This document shows, in pieces, positions 1-9,113 of a stretch of DNA of 64,000 nt (positions are counted from its first letter, which is position 1; every line of letters starts with the position of its first letter). The position numbers and the translations under genes are program-made. The stretch is from Nostoc sp. NIES-4103 (GTDB lineage Bacteria > Cyanobacteriota > Cyanobacteriia > Cyanobacteriales > Nostocaceae). The stretch covers positions 426,948 through 490,947 of the forward strand of contig NZ_AP018288.1 in the NCBI RefSeq assembly GCF_002368335.1, written 5' to 3'. The notes beneath the pieces were generated by a model that saw only the letters and a list, made by a program, of their open reading frames with translations, made no database searches and was not told the DNA's origin.

Positions 1-293
1 TTAACTCCTAACTCCTAACTCCGTGCCTCAGCACGAGCGCACTTTTTAAGTATCTGAAGAGGGAAATCATTAAGTGATTCCAAAGTCCCACGATAGAGGA
101 TACGTTTTGAGGTACGGTTATCTACTACAGAAATCCTCCCTGCGTCTGCTGTCTAACCAAGATAAGACGCGGTAGATTGAATATGTAGCCGTCAAGCTCA
201 AGGCTAATATATCTGGTTGGCATCACCACACCAGAACATCGCTACCAGCATGGGGAGCATCATAAGCAATACCATTTTTCAAGTGACTGTGCT

Positions 294-1283
294 ATGCGTA
301 AAAAATTACAACAAACCATCAAACCGCTGTTAAAAACTTTCTTTGCCCTGAGCCTAGTGTTAGCAATGGCGCTTGGTCACGCCGATGGAGCATTAGCTGC
401 TAGTGGCGGTCGAATCGGCGGTGGTTCTTTTAGAATGCCTTCTAGTGGCCGTAGTTACACACCGCGCACCTACGCACCTCCTGGTGGGGGTGGATACTAT
501 GCACCCTATCCTGGTGGTGGTTTTGGTGGTGGTTTTGGCTTTCCTTTCCTGATTCCCTTCTGGGGTATTGGAGGAGGGTTTGGCGGTCTATTTAGCATTT
601 TAATTTTCTTAGCGATCGCTAACTTTTTAGTACAAACCTTCCGTCGTGTTAGCAGCGGTGACACTGAAGAAACAGGTTATGGTAGCAACCCCGCCGTTTC
701 TGTAACTCGTTTGCAAGTTGGGTTGTTAGCTCAAGCGCGTGATTTGCAACCTGAACTCAACCGCATTGCTGAAACTGCTGATACCAACTCTCCCCAAGGT
801 AGGGCAGAAGTTTTACAAGAAGCTAGCCTAGCTTTGCTTCGCCACCCAGAATACTGGGTATATGCAGGTGGTGATACACAACAAGCTAAGTTAAATTCAG
901 CAGAAAGTCAGTTCAACCGTCTAGCGTTGGCAGAACGCAGTAAATTTAGCGAAGAAACTCTTTCTAACGTCAACAACCAACTCAAAGCAGCCCTTGCTAA
1001 AGAAGCATTACCTGCTGCTGACGAACTAGATAACCCAACTCGTCTAATTAGCGAAGGCCCTGGCGAATACATTATCGTTACCTTATTAGCAGCCACATTA
1101 GGCAAATTTGAAATTCCCCAAGTCAGGACTACTGATGACTTGCGTCAAGCTTTGCGGCAAATTGGTAGTATTCCTAGCGATCGCCTTTTGGCAATTGAAG
1201 TTCTTTGGACTCCCCAAGCTGAAGGTGATGTCCTCACATCTGATGATGTCTTAGCTGAGTATCCTGATTTGAGATTGGTTTAA
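294..1283 (+). CDS. DUF1517 family membrane protein
   Basis: The 329-residue product starts with a basic and hydrophobic stretch ending in an AxA-type site (about residue 36). It then has a Gly/Pro/Tyr-rich low-complexity segment (about 40-90), one strong membrane segment (about 93-112), and a soluble alpha/beta C-terminal domain. This layout is that of the DUF1517 family of cyanobacteria and chloroplasts, whose biochemical role is not settled. The family predicts a thylakoid or plasma-membrane protein with the conserved domain on one face. The ATG lies just after a long leader with no competing start. A perfect terminator hairpin follows, so the gene is probably monocistronic. Confidence 0.85.
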   Translation: MRKKLQQTIKPLLKTFFALSLVLAMALGHADGALAASGGRIGGGSFRMPSSGRSYTPRTYAPPGGGGYYAPYPGGGFGGGFGFPFLIPFWGIGGGFGGLFSILIFLAIANFLVQTFRRVSSGDTEETGYGSNPAVSVTRLQVGLLAQARDLQPELNRIAETADTNSPQGRAEVLQEASLALLRHPEYWVYAGGDTQQAKLNSAESQFNRLALAERSKFSEETLSNVNNQLKAALAKEALPAADELDNPTRLISEGPGEYIIVTLLAATLGKFEIPQVRTTDDLRQALRQIGSIPSDRLLAIEVLWTPQAEGDVLTSDDVLAEYPDLRLV

Positions 1284-1357
1284 AACCTGGATATTTCACG
1301 CAAACACGAGAACAATTGCGTACTTACTTTGCCAACGTTAAGTTAACTTACCATCTT

Positions 1358-1387
1358 GAAGGCACAAAGAAAAAACTTTGTGCCTTC
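1358..1387 (+). terminator. Rho-independent terminator after the DUF1517 gene
   Basis: A perfect 12-bp stem (GAAGGCACAAAG with CTTTGTGCCTTC) with a six-A loop is followed by a T-rich tail. It lies about 75 bases after the stop codon of the DUF1517 gene. Confidence 0.8.
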
Positions 1388-1528
1388 ACTTTTTGGTTAA
1401 AGTAACTTAAGGAAATTGTCTTGACTAACGACTGTCATCAGTTATCAGTCATCAGCCATCAGTCAACACCTTTGACGATTATGCAATTTAGATGTGCTTT
1501 AGCTAAGAATAAGTTTACAATATAAAAA

Positions 1529-1645
1529 TCAACCAGTTGGTAGCTAGGGTTCCGCTGTTTAAAAGCAGGGCAGGGCCGAGCGCTACATCAAGTCGGTATA
1601 ACGGCAGTCACCTAGAGGAACAAAATGCCAGAGGGGATTGGTTGA
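1529..1645 (+). ncRNA. ykkC-family riboswitch (guanidine-I or a ykkC variant)
   Basis: Three blocks in the right order match the ykkC class. CTAGGGTTCCG lies at 1544-1554. A GGGCCGAGCG block at about 1573-1582 corresponds to the canonical GGUCCGAGAG. A block at 1614-1634 reads AGAGGAACAAAATGCC, where the class has GGAGGGAUAAAAGCCC. The ends close a 7-bp P1 helix (TCAACCA 1529-1535 with TGGTTGA 1639-1645). Just after it a GACATAC/GTATGTC hairpin (1644-1661) overlaps the last two P1 bases and could be the expression platform. There is no U-run, so control of translation seems more likely than termination. The downstream gene is an EamA-type transporter. ykkC variants sense guanidine, ppGpp, PRPP or nucleotides. 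The ligand cannot be decided here. Confidence 0.68.
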
Positions 1646-1686
1646 CATACTTTCGTATGTCTTGATCTACCTAAACATTTTGTATC

Positions 1687-2547
1687 ATGACTGTTTTAGC
1701 ACTTTCATTAGTTCTTGCTGCGGCTTTTGTTCATGCCAGTTGGAATCTTCTAGCTAAACGTGTTGCTGGTGGCGTAGCCTTTGTTTGGCTTTTCGGCATT
1801 CTCTCTACGTTAATTTATGCACCCCTAGCAATTGGTATCTTGATTTGGCAGCAACCTAAAATTGGTTTTGCTCAATTGGCTTTTATGATTGGTAGTGGGG
1901 TGATTCATACAGGATACTTCTTACTTTTACAGCAGGGGTATCGAGTTGGTGACTTGTCCTTGGTATATCCCTTGGCGCGTGGAACCGGGCCAATGCTTTC
2001 TACAGTAGCGGCTATTGCCATTTTAGGAGAACGACCTACAGCGATCGCACTCGGTGGGGTTATCCTAATTGCTGTGGGAATTTTCCTATTTACAGCTACT
2101 GCACCTCAAGGTAGAACGTCAAATCGTCTACAAGCGATCGCATTTGCACTTCTTACTGGTGTGTGTATAGCAACTTATACTCTTTGGGATAAATATGCTG
2201 TCAGCCAATTGTTTATTCCTCCCTTATTGCTAGACTGGTTTTCTAATCTCAGCCGTGCAGTACTTATAACTCCTTTGATGTTGAGACAATCAACACAAGT
2301 AAAAAGATATTGGCAATTCCATCGTTTTGAAGTGATTGGGGTAGCTTGTTTGTGTCCACTATCGTACATTCTTGTACTTACTGCTTTAATTTTTAGTCCA
2401 GTTAGTTATATTGCGCCAGCCAGAGAGATCAGCATTGTGATTGGTGCAATTATGGGTACACAACTGTTAGCTGAAAAAAATGCTAAACGAAAGTTATTTG
2501 CTTCTAGCCTGATGGTTTTAGGAGTCGTTGCGCTTGCTTTTGGTTAA
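1687..2547 (+). CDS. EamA/DMT-family transporter
   Basis: This is a 286-residue, almost entirely hydrophobic protein with about ten predicted membrane helices in two repeats of five. That is the normal build and length of drug/metabolite transporter (EamA) proteins. Typical family signatures are seen: a helix 1 motif around HASWNLLAKR, the glycine-rich end of helix 4, and the repeat 2 start at about residue 145. The substrate is unknown. The gene sits 41 bases downstream of a ykkC-type riboswitch, which suggests regulated export or import of the ligand or a related nitrogenous compound. It is followed by a palindrome and appears to be transcribed alone. Confidence 0.85.
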   Translation: MTVLALSLVLAAAFVHASWNLLAKRVAGGVAFVWLFGILSTLIYAPLAIGILIWQQPKIGFAQLAFMIGSGVIHTGYFLLLQQGYRVGDLSLVYPLARGTGPMLSTVAAIAILGERPTAIALGGVILIAVGIFLFTATAPQGRTSNRLQAIAFALLTGVCIATYTLWDKYAVSQLFIPPLLLDWFSNLSRAVLITPLMLRQSTQVKRYWQFHRFEVIGVACLCPLSYILVLTALIFSPVSYIAPAREISIVIGAIMGTQLLAEKNAKRKLFASSLMVLGVVALAFG

Positions 2548-2592
2548 ATCTAGCACCATTCGACGAAATACCTGATACAAATACATGAGTAG

Positions 2593-2612
2593 GGGCGTAC
2601 AGCTGTACGCCC
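2593..2612. repeat. Palindromic dispersed repeat, possible terminator
   Basis: GGGCGTAC-AGCT-GTACGCCC is a perfect 20-base palindrome within a longer imperfect one. It lies between the convergent ends of the transporter and kinase genes. It is the kind of short repeat scattered through Nostocales genomes and could end transcription from either side. Confidence 0.55.
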
Positions 2613-2779
2613 TTACATTTAATTTTGAACGATACCAAGTGAGAGAACTGATTATACCTCTTGCAAAAGTCGTCTCTTTGCACTCTTTTTTTCTGCGACT
2701 CTGCGGCTTTGCGTGATATAAAAAAAGATTTATGCAAGAGGTGTATTGAATTGAGTATATCGGTAAAAAGTTAAATTTA

Positions 2780-4636
2780 CTAAATATCCCATACTGAAGA
2801 CAAGACAACCCGAAAACCAGATATCCTCAGTCCACCATCTGACTCATTCCAGCTACGACTGGCGCTGCGACAAAGTTCTGCACCAAAACTCCAAGAACCA
2901 CCGCGTATCACCCGACGATAAGGATCGCCGCCAACTTCCCATACTGTTCCATCTGTTGGTGCGCCATCATAATTGTTATGCCAAGGGTCAGCACACCATT
3001 CCCAAACTAGCCCGTGCATATCATACAATCCAAACGCGTTTGCTACTTGAAAACTGCCGACATCGGTTGTTTCTTTACGAAATCTGGTTTTTGATTCCAG
3101 TAGGTAAGTATTGCTGTCGCTAAAAGTTGCTAACTCAGGGGTAATTTTTTCGCCAAAGTGGAAAGATGTAGTTGTCCCGGCGCGACAAGCATATTCCCAT
3201 TCTGCCTCACTGGGTAGACGATATTCACGTCCAGTTTTTTGTGATAGTCTGACACAAAATTCTACAGCTTCGTACCAAGATACATTTTCTACCGGTCGAT
3301 TTAAACCTTTAAACTTGGAAGGATTAGGATTTAAGGCTTGTTTGACTTGGGGTAAAGCTGCTACTGCTCTCCATTGTGCTTGAGTAACGGAAAATTTACC
3401 CATAAAAAACGGTTTGATGGTGACTTGGTGTTGGGGACGTTCGTCAGCATCTCCTTCAAATCCTGGTGACCCCATCATAAATGTACCACCAGGAATAAAT
3501 ACCATTTCTAGCGTGATGCTTTTACTCAATTCTTCTATAAAGAATTTAGCATTGGGGCGATCGCGGCTGACTTCTCTACCAGCTGTGTCTACTGTAACTA
3601 CTTCAAATTCAAAGGTTTCTAAAGGCGGTAATGGAGGAGTAACTTTTTGTGGCGGCGGTAATGGTACTAATGTGGGTTGGGTAGTTACTAACATTTCTGA
3701 TTCCACAGCAGATGTTTTACTCAACAGCAAATCATTTAAAACTTCTGCTGCTGATTGATATCTTTCGCTAGCCAAATGTTTTAGTAACTTCTCCAAAATT
3801 TCACTCAAGTCTTCACTAATAGTTATGCCTTTTTTTTGTAGATTTTCTTGCCACAACCACCTACCATTCATGGGATCATAAAGTTCATCATTAATTTGTC
3901 CATAAGTATCTTGTAAAGGCAGACATCGAGTTAAAAGCCGCACACAAGTTACACCTAAAGCATATAAATCACTGGCGTGACAAGCAAATCCAGCCATTTG
4001 CTCACTGGGAGCATAACCAACAGTATAAATAACCGTACCTTGTCTAGCTAAACTCGTTTGTGTTACCTGTTTCGCCCCACCAAAGTCAATTAAAACAGGT
4101 TTGCTATCACTGGCGCGGCGAATAATATTTTCTGGTTTAATATCTCTATGGATGACATTACGTGAGTGTATAAAATCGAGTACTGGTAATATATCAATTA
4201 AAAGCTGGCGAATTTGTTCTTCACTAAAAGCTTGTTGCTGAACTTCTCGTAACAAAGTTTGCCCTTGAATAAATTCTTGGACAAGATACAAACTTAAACC
4301 TTGTTCAAAATAAGCCAACAATCTCGGTATTTGAGTATGATTTTCCCCCAATTCATACAACCGAAATGCTTCTTCTTTAAAAAATTCCGCAGCTTTGGCG
4401 CGTTGTACTGTTCCTTGAACTTGAGGGAAGAATTGCTTAATCACGCATGGTGCATCTAATCTGTCTGCGTCTTCGGCTGCATAAGTTCTGCTAAATCCAC
4501 CTTCACCTAATAGGCTCAACACGCGATAACGGTTTCTTAGAAATTTGCCAAAGCTGCTTTGTCCGCAACTCATACAAAATCTATTGCCATCGGGATTAAA
4601 TGGATTTGAGCAATTGGGATTTTGACAGATTTGCAT
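2780..4636 (-). CDS. Ser/Thr protein kinase fused to an FGE-sulfatase domain
   Basis: The protein has 618 residues. An N-terminal zinc ribbon (CxxxxC...CxxC, residues 4-24) is followed by a Hanks-type kinase domain (about 36-305). The kinase has the Gly loop GEGGFS, Lys67, the HRDIKPEN catalytic loop (Asp165) and DFG (Asp184), so it should be active. A Pro-rich linker leads to an FGE-sulfatase/SUMF1-like domain (about 375-612) with the usual FIPGGTFMMGS opening, an RLPSEAEWEYACR core and a GGSW...R...GFR end. Such fusions are common in multicellular cyanobacteria. The FGE-like half may bind or modify a target rather than make formylglycine. No partner gene is adjacent. Confidence 0.9.
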   Translation of the reverse strand: MQICQNPNCSNPFNPDGNRFCMSCGQSSFGKFLRNRYRVLSLLGEGGFSRTYAAEDADRLDAPCVIKQFFPQVQGTVQRAKAAEFFKEEAFRLYELGENHTQIPRLLAYFEQGLSLYLVQEFIQGQTLLREVQQQAFSEEQIRQLLIDILPVLDFIHSRNVIHRDIKPENIIRRASDSKPVLIDFGGAKQVTQTSLARQGTVIYTVGYAPSEQMAGFACHASDLYALGVTCVRLLTRCLPLQDTYGQINDELYDPMNGRWLWQENLQKKGITISEDLSEILEKLLKHLASERYQSAAEVLNDLLLSKTSAVESEMLVTTQPTLVPLPPPQKVTPPLPPLETFEFEVVTVDTAGREVSRDRPNAKFFIEELSKSITLEMVFIPGGTFMMGSPGFEGDADERPQHQVTIKPFFMGKFSVTQAQWRAVAALPQVKQALNPNPSKFKGLNRPVENVSWYEAVEFCVRLSQKTGREYRLPSEAEWEYACRAGTTTSFHFGEKITPELATFSDSNTYLLESKTRFRKETTDVGSFQVANAFGLYDMHGLVWEWCADPWHNNYDGAPTDGTVWEVGGDPYRRVIRGGSWSFGAELCRSASRSWNESDGGLRISGFRVVLSSVWDI

Positions 4637-5200
4637 AATGAAGAGGAAATAGCATCTTGTCCCAAGTTAGCCCCAATATTAACAAATTGAAAATAGATAT
4701 CTATACAAATAAAATTGTCTGATCTTGCATCTGTGTATATACTTGCATTAGAAATTACAGATGAAGAAGCTTTATTTATTTGTTGCTTCGTGTACTTTTA
4801 AAAAAAGTGTAGATGTGAACCACAGATTTGCATGATATCAAGGAATAATAAGACTAATTTACTGAACTTGTCAAGAGTGTTTGTATAGTAATAGTTATCT
4901 ATTAACAACTAAGTTAATAAATGCTGTTTTTAAATAAAAAATTACGTGCTTTTGCTGTTAACCAAATATTATAAATACCATTCTAGAAAAATTTTAAAAG
5001 TTATTTTTAATACTGAATTATTCATTTATAAGCAATAAAGAGTAGTATCAAACAAAAATTATGGTGTTTTCAGCTTTGTGACAATAGGGTATCTAATATC
5101 TTGCACCATTCTCAATAATTGTAGGGTGGGCAATGCCAACAACGTAAAAATCACAGTTTAAGCGAAGTTTCAGCATTGCCCACCGCACTGTAATATTTGA
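4637..5200. other. AT-rich intergenic region with dispersed-repeat fragments
   Basis: No coding pattern is evident. It probably holds the kinase promoter (close to 4637). It also has two short sequences, ATCTTGCATCTG (4722-4733) and ATCTTGCACCATT (5098-5110), that match the two ends of the small palindromic element found at 57859-58017, and the inverted repeat listed at 5125-5184. Confidence 0.5.
5125..5184. repeat. Inverted repeat, GGTGGGCAATGC type
   Basis: A 12-base perfect inverted repeat (5125-5136 with 5173-5184) encloses 36 bases. It is preceded by GTAGG, as in many cyanobacterial dispersed repeats. It lies just downstream of the small gene ending at 5201 and could form its terminator. 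Confidence 0.5.
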
Positions 5201-5383
5201 CTACTTCTGTTTGCCCTGCTCATCTAGGGCTTTCTGGATTGCTTGACGGCAAAATTCAGGTGGATTATCTTGTGCTTTTACCGCTTCTTTCATTTCCTTG
5301 GTAGCTCTAAAGCTTATCTGTTCAGTTAATTCTTTGCTTGGTTGGTTCTCGAAATTTTGTGGATTACCCTTCGGATTTGGCAT
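5201..5383 (-). CDS. Small hypothetical protein, ribbon-helix-helix-like
   Basis: The product has 60 residues and is strongly charged. The segment QISFRATKEMKEAVKAQ followed by PEFCRQAIQKAL has the strand-helix-helix look of small RHH DNA-binding proteins: alternating hydrophobic residues, then two amphipathic helices. I do not recognise a named family. It is divergently arranged, 125 bases from the SAP-like gene, so it may regulate that gene. This is inference. Confidence 0.5.
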   Translation of the reverse strand: MPNPKGNPQNFENQPSKELTEQISFRATKEMKEAVKAQDNPPEFCRQAIQKALDEQGKQK

Positions 5384-5508
5384 TGTTGAGAAAAGTAAAT
5401 ATAGCTTGATTCGTTGAAACCAACGAAATAGAGTTTAAATCGGTGATGTTCTCAACTTGGCGGCTGGTACATCACCGATACCACTTATATAAGAGGCAAT
5501 TCTATTGT

Positions 5509-5886
5509 ATGTTTACAAGGTCAGAACTTGAAGCGCTCACACTTCAAGAGTTAAAGGCATTGTGTTTACGATACAGTGTCAAGCCAACAGGGAATGCAGG
5601 GTACAAAGTCAGCTATATTACATCCTTAATGGCATTCCCTGAGATAGCAGTCTCGCAGTTCAGGCAAGATAAAGGAATCAAATCACCTAGCTTTGCAAGT
5701 ATTCAGAGTATCGGGGAAGCACTTGATGAGATGAGAGAACCAACAGATGAACAGATGGCGCTGATTAGAATATCACTGGAAGGCAGAAGGATGGAGTACC
5801 CACAAAGGTATGAGCAGGAGAGAGTCTACACTCTCTACAAAGTCAAGCTACTCCTGAGTGAGGTGGTTAATCTGTTGAGTCAGTAG
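5509..5886 (+). CDS. Hypothetical protein with a SAP-like N-terminus
   Basis: I start at the ATG at 5509, because the extra upstream residues are unlike protein sequence and the SAP-like motif begins right after it. Residues 4-40 (LTLQELKALCLRYSV...GYKVSYITSLM) resemble the helix-extended-helix SAP fold often used for DNA or RNA binding. The rest (about 125 residues in total) is helical and charged, ending in a leucine-rich segment. The function is unknown. The neighbouring small RHH-like gene and the next small gene suggest an accessory cluster. Confidence 0.55.
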   Translation: MFTRSELEALTLQELKALCLRYSVKPTGNAGYKVSYITSLMAFPEIAVSQFRQDKGIKSPSFASIQSIGEALDEMREPTDEQMALIRISLEGRRMEYPQRYEQERVYTLYKVKLLLSEVVNLLSQ

Positions 5887-6080
5887 TCAATCTACGCCAT
5901 CGCATCACATGTTTATGGCATCCCCTGAAGGGGTGCTTTTTTGTGGCTGTAATCCATTGTTATATTTATTTTCTTAATTACTTAGACTATTACACAAAGG
6001 GGTATGGTACTAGTGTGAGTAATGAAAAAATTTTTAACAGATGACAGATTAGAGTCGTCTTGCCAAAGGAGAAACTAATA

Positions 6081-6272
6081 ATGGCAAAGAAACGAGCAAA
6101 CATTGAAGCAAAAAGCCTATTAGGTGTATTGCTTGCAGACGGAATTGGTAACACCTTTCGGATAAAAGAGTACAAAAATGAACGATTCTACGTAAAGATT
6201 AACGAAAATCAGGGTACTGGCTTTTTTGAAAAACAATATTTAGAGAATGAGTTAAATATCAGGATTGTATAA
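6081..6272 (+). CDS. Small hypothetical protein (63 aa)
   Basis: The ATG at 6081 is chosen because AAAGGAG lies about 11-17 bases upstream. An upstream TTG at 6060 in the same frame would place that ribosome-binding site inside the gene. The product is basic at its start (MAKKRANIEAKS), then alternates strands and turns (TFRIKEYKNERFYVKI). I recognise no family. It lies directly beside the IS701-like element and may be a cargo-free neighbour. Confidence 0.45.
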   Translation: MAKKRANIEAKSLLGVLLADGIGNTFRIKEYKNERFYVKINENQGTGFFEKQYLENELNIRIV

Positions 6273-6373
6273 ATATATTTTTTTGTCGTTGCTGAAGGTA
6301 TGAAATGAAGGAACAAAATAAAAATAAGTCAGACCTATAGTTTAAGCTTAGTTGTACAACTTAAACCAATTAA

Positions 6374-7822
6374 CCCTTTTCTGTCACTTTCCGAAATAAG
6401 CAAGTAGTTTAAAAGCAAAATCATCCAGAAGCGTAACAGGGTTTAAACTGATTCATCGCGGCAATTAAATGATTGAATCCCAGCAATAAATGTGAATTAG
6501 GAAAAATATTTAGCCAGGGATAAATTAACCAAAATAGTAAAAATGGTTGGATAATGAGACGCAGATTATTTAAAGTATTTTTCCATCCAGATTCATGGTT
6601 CCAATGGGAATGATTAGAAAAATCAACTGAACTATGTTCTTGTGCCTCAGTCTCAAGTTGACGAGATTGATTTAAGCTTAAGAAGACTGGAGAATTTAAA
6701 CTAATCATCGTGTATACACAAAAAATAATCTCCCACCACCTCTCAATATGTTGGAAATTAGTAAAACGGTAATCTGTCCAGCCTAGTTCTTGCTTACACT
6801 GTCGAAATCCATATTCTACCCAGGTTCTTAATCCATATAAGTCACCTAAGATTTTCTTGAGATTACCTTGCAGATTCGTCATCACGAAGGAGGTAGAATT
6901 TTCTGGCATGGTTTCTGGATCAGTAGTTATTTCCCAGTAAGTTATGGCTCTTTTTTTACCATAAATTATTTCTCGAATATATCTAGTCTCTGATGTTTGA
7001 TTGCTAAATGTTCTCTCAAACTTACACCATCTATTTGCTCTAACGCTTTGCCCTGCTGGCAACCAGACTCCATGATTATTTCTAATTGAGACTACATAAC
7101 CTAAGTTATATTCAGTCAGTTTTCTAATAAATTGGCTACTTTCACCATACAAACTATCAGCCAATACTAATTCAATATTGAAGTCTAATCCCATTAGCTC
7201 TGTAATTATCTCTGATGCTAACTCTATTTTAGTTTTATATTTATCTGACTCTTTTAGTTTTCCTTTTGGTTTAAATACTTTGAAGATTAATGGAAAAGTT
7301 ATATTAGCATAAACTCCATAGGCGTTCACGGAAACTATCCCATTATCTACTTTGCCTACGCTTCCCAAATATTGTCTAGCTACATAATCTGTCTTTTTAC
7401 CTTTTTTCCTATCTCCTGTTTCATCTATTACTACCGTAATTGCTTGACCATTTAATTTTCTTTTTATTTTCTTTAATCTTCTGCTTTTCAACTCATTTAC
7501 CGACCAGTCTGAATTGGCTATAAAATGATGTAATGATTGGGCTGAATTTATACTTACTACTTTCGCTATTTCTGGTAATGATTTTCTTTTGATTGGAGAA
7601 ATTATTCCTAAGTGTAAATATTTGAAACATTCATAATTTCTTACTTCTTTGAATAGGTCTTTGTACTCTGCACAATATTCATCTACGAGCGCAACTGTTG
7701 GCTGGGCATCTCTTGCCAAATGTTTCAGGATTTGTAGTTCTACATCCATTGCCCTGCTTACCTTCCAGAGTTTTTTCTTTTAATCCTTTTATTCAGAATA
7801 CTCGGAAAGTGACACAAGAGGG
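6374..7822 (-). mobile_element. Complete IS701-like insertion sequence
   Basis: Near-identical terminal inverted repeats bound one transposase gene. The left end reads CCCTTTTCTGTCACTTTCCGA (6374-6394) and the right end is its complement with two mismatches (7802-7822). TTAA stands immediately outside both ends (6370-6373 and 7823-7826) and is the likely 4-base target duplication. Length is about 1.45 kb. Confidence 0.8.
6421..7749 (-). CDS. IS701-family DDE transposase
   Basis: The 442-residue protein has a DDE_5-type core. The first acidic residue is in AITVVIDETGDRKKGKKTDYV, the second in IELVLADSLYGES, and the C-terminal Glu in the YGLRTWVEYGFRQCKQELGW block, which is typical of the IS4/IS701 group. 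The frame is open from end to end and sits between intact inverted repeats, so the element may still be able to move. Confidence 0.85.
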   Translation of the reverse strand: MDVELQILKHLARDAQPTVALVDEYCAEYKDLFKEVRNYECFKYLHLGIISPIKRKSLPEIAKVVSINSAQSLHHFIANSDWSVNELKSRRLKKIKRKLNGQAITVVIDETGDRKKGKKTDYVARQYLGSVGKVDNGIVSVNAYGVYANITFPLIFKVFKPKGKLKESDKYKTKIELASEIITELMGLDFNIELVLADSLYGESSQFIRKLTEYNLGYVVSIRNNHGVWLPAGQSVRANRWCKFERTFSNQTSETRYIREIIYGKKRAITYWEITTDPETMPENSTSFVMTNLQGNLKKILGDLYGLRTWVEYGFRQCKQELGWTDYRFTNFQHIERWWEIIFCVYTMISLNSPVFLSLNQSRQLETEAQEHSSVDFSNHSHWNHESGWKNTLNNLRLIIQPFLLFWLIYPWLNIFPNSHLLLGFNHLIAAMNQFKPCYASG

Positions 7823-7899
7823 TTAAACCATTTATTAAACTAGTCAACACAACTGAGTTAAATCTCGAATACCTCAAGTGCTTACACAATAAGGAAAAA

Positions 7900-7984
7900 C
7901 GGAGAGGGGGGGATTCGAACCCCCGTTGAGTTGCCCCAAAACGCATTTCGAGTGCGTCGCATTCAACCGCTCTGCCACCTCTCC
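7900..7984 (-). tRNA. tRNA-Ser (anticodon CGA)
   Basis: Read on the minus strand, the gene has a 7-bp acceptor stem (GGAGAGG/CCTCTCC), a D arm GGCAGAGCGGTTGAATGC, an anticodon loop CTCGAAA giving anticodon CGA, a long variable arm and a GTTCGAATC T loop. The long variable arm fits serine. CCA is not encoded. Confidence 0.93.
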
Positions 7985-8266
7985 AACTATTTATTTGTAG
8001 ATTTCAGTCACCTTGGCGTATTTTAACTTTGGTAGCTCAGGTAACTGCGATTGCTAACCACAGGTTGCTTTGTGTCTAGCATCTTTAGTTATCATAGCAT
8101 GTTGATAGATACTACCATACTTATGAGCTTTTGGATGAGCGCAAATATGGCACTGCTTGGGTTTGTTCACAAAAACCTTATGAGATTTACTCACCTACAA
8201 GCCTTGAATTTTAGAAAAATAGCAAAGCCAAATATGTATGACAATGGCTGGCATTGCTGAAATAGC

Positions 8267-8857
8267 CTAAATCTCATAATACCAAATGTCTTCTTCTCGC
8301 AGGACAATTCTATGTAAAGATAGACGGTTAATTAAACCCTCCTGCTCAAATTGCCCAAGAACACGAGTAATTGTCACACGAGTGGAACCAAGCATTTCAG
8401 CCAAGTCTTCATGAGTTAGACGCATATCTATTAAACGCCCCTTCTCAACTTCTAAACCAAACTTTTTGGATAACCATGCCAAAAGCTTGATGAGCATAGT
8501 ATCCACTTTTTTGTAACTGCGAATGACCATCAATTCTTCAGCTTGCTGGATGTGAGCCAGCAAAGTTTCTGCTGGTTGATGCCATTCCTCTAAGGGGAAG
8601 ACTGTTGCTTCTACTTTTGTCAGACATTGCATTTGATATGGTTCTAATTTTGACAAAGTTTTGCCGACAATATCTCCGCGTCCCCACAATCCTAAAGCAA
8701 CGGTTGTACCATCCTCTAAATACGTAAAAGTCCTAACAAAACCTGATTCAATCTTCCAAAGACTATTTTGATGCTCTGGTAGGAATGAACGACGTGTAAA
8801 AAGCTGCTTTGTATTTGTACTAGATGGGTTAGCAAGGCTTGAGTATAATGACACCAT
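8267..8857 (-). CDS. Crp/Fnr-family transcriptional regulator
   Basis: The protein has 196 residues: an N-terminal cyclic-nucleotide-binding-like beta roll (about 20-110), a long dimer helix, and a winged HTH (about 140-190) with LTHEDLAEMLGSTRVTITRVLGQFEQEGLI, the classic Crp/Fnr recognition region. It lies next to cysE and an Rrf2 regulator. A Crp-type protein, CysR, controls sulfur genes in Synechococcus, so a sulfur or cysteine role is a reasonable guess. The promoter region contains a 15-base motif shared with the Rrf2 gene. Confidence 0.82.
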   Translation of the reverse strand: MVSLYSSLANPSSTNTKQLFTRRSFLPEHQNSLWKIESGFVRTFTYLEDGTTVALGLWGRGDIVGKTLSKLEPYQMQCLTKVEATVFPLEEWHQPAETLLAHIQQAEELMVIRSYKKVDTMLIKLLAWLSKKFGLEVEKGRLIDMRLTHEDLAEMLGSTRVTITRVLGQFEQEGLINRLSLHRIVLREEDIWYYEI

Positions 8858-8885
8858 AATCTTATAATACTAATTTTCGATCAAC

Positions 8886-8900
8886 TAACCGTAGTATATA
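8886..8900 (-). promoter_or_regulatory. Shared motif TAACCGTAGTATATA upstream of the Crp-type gene
   Basis: This 15-mer lies 29-43 bases upstream of the Crp-type gene start. The identical 15-mer is found at 10055-10069 before the Rrf2 gene. It is probably an operator or a promoter with an embedded operator. Confidence 0.5.
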
Positions 8901-8989
8901 TATATCAGGTTATAAAAGCTTATGGGTATTGCAGTTAACAAAGTTTGTAAAAATTAGGGACTGGGGACACTTCGGCAAGCTCCCTTCGA

Positions 8990-9113
8990 CAAGCTCAGGG
9001 CGGCGCACTGCATCGCTGGGAATAGGGATTAGGGACTGGGGACTAGGGACTGGGGAAGAATTTTCCCAATACCCAATACCCAGTACTCAATACCCAATCC
9101 CCAATACCCAATG
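8990..9113. repeat. Low-complexity dispersed repeats
   Basis: Runs built on GGGACTGGGGACTAGGGACT and, in complement, CAATACCCAATACCCAGTACTC are typical filler of Nostocales intergenic DNA. They abut the 3' end of cysE. Confidence 0.5.

Noticed and set aside
8051..8260. A 69-residue frame between the tRNA and the Crp-type gene
   Set aside because: It has no ribosome-binding site, no conserved features and an odd composition. It is probably chance.
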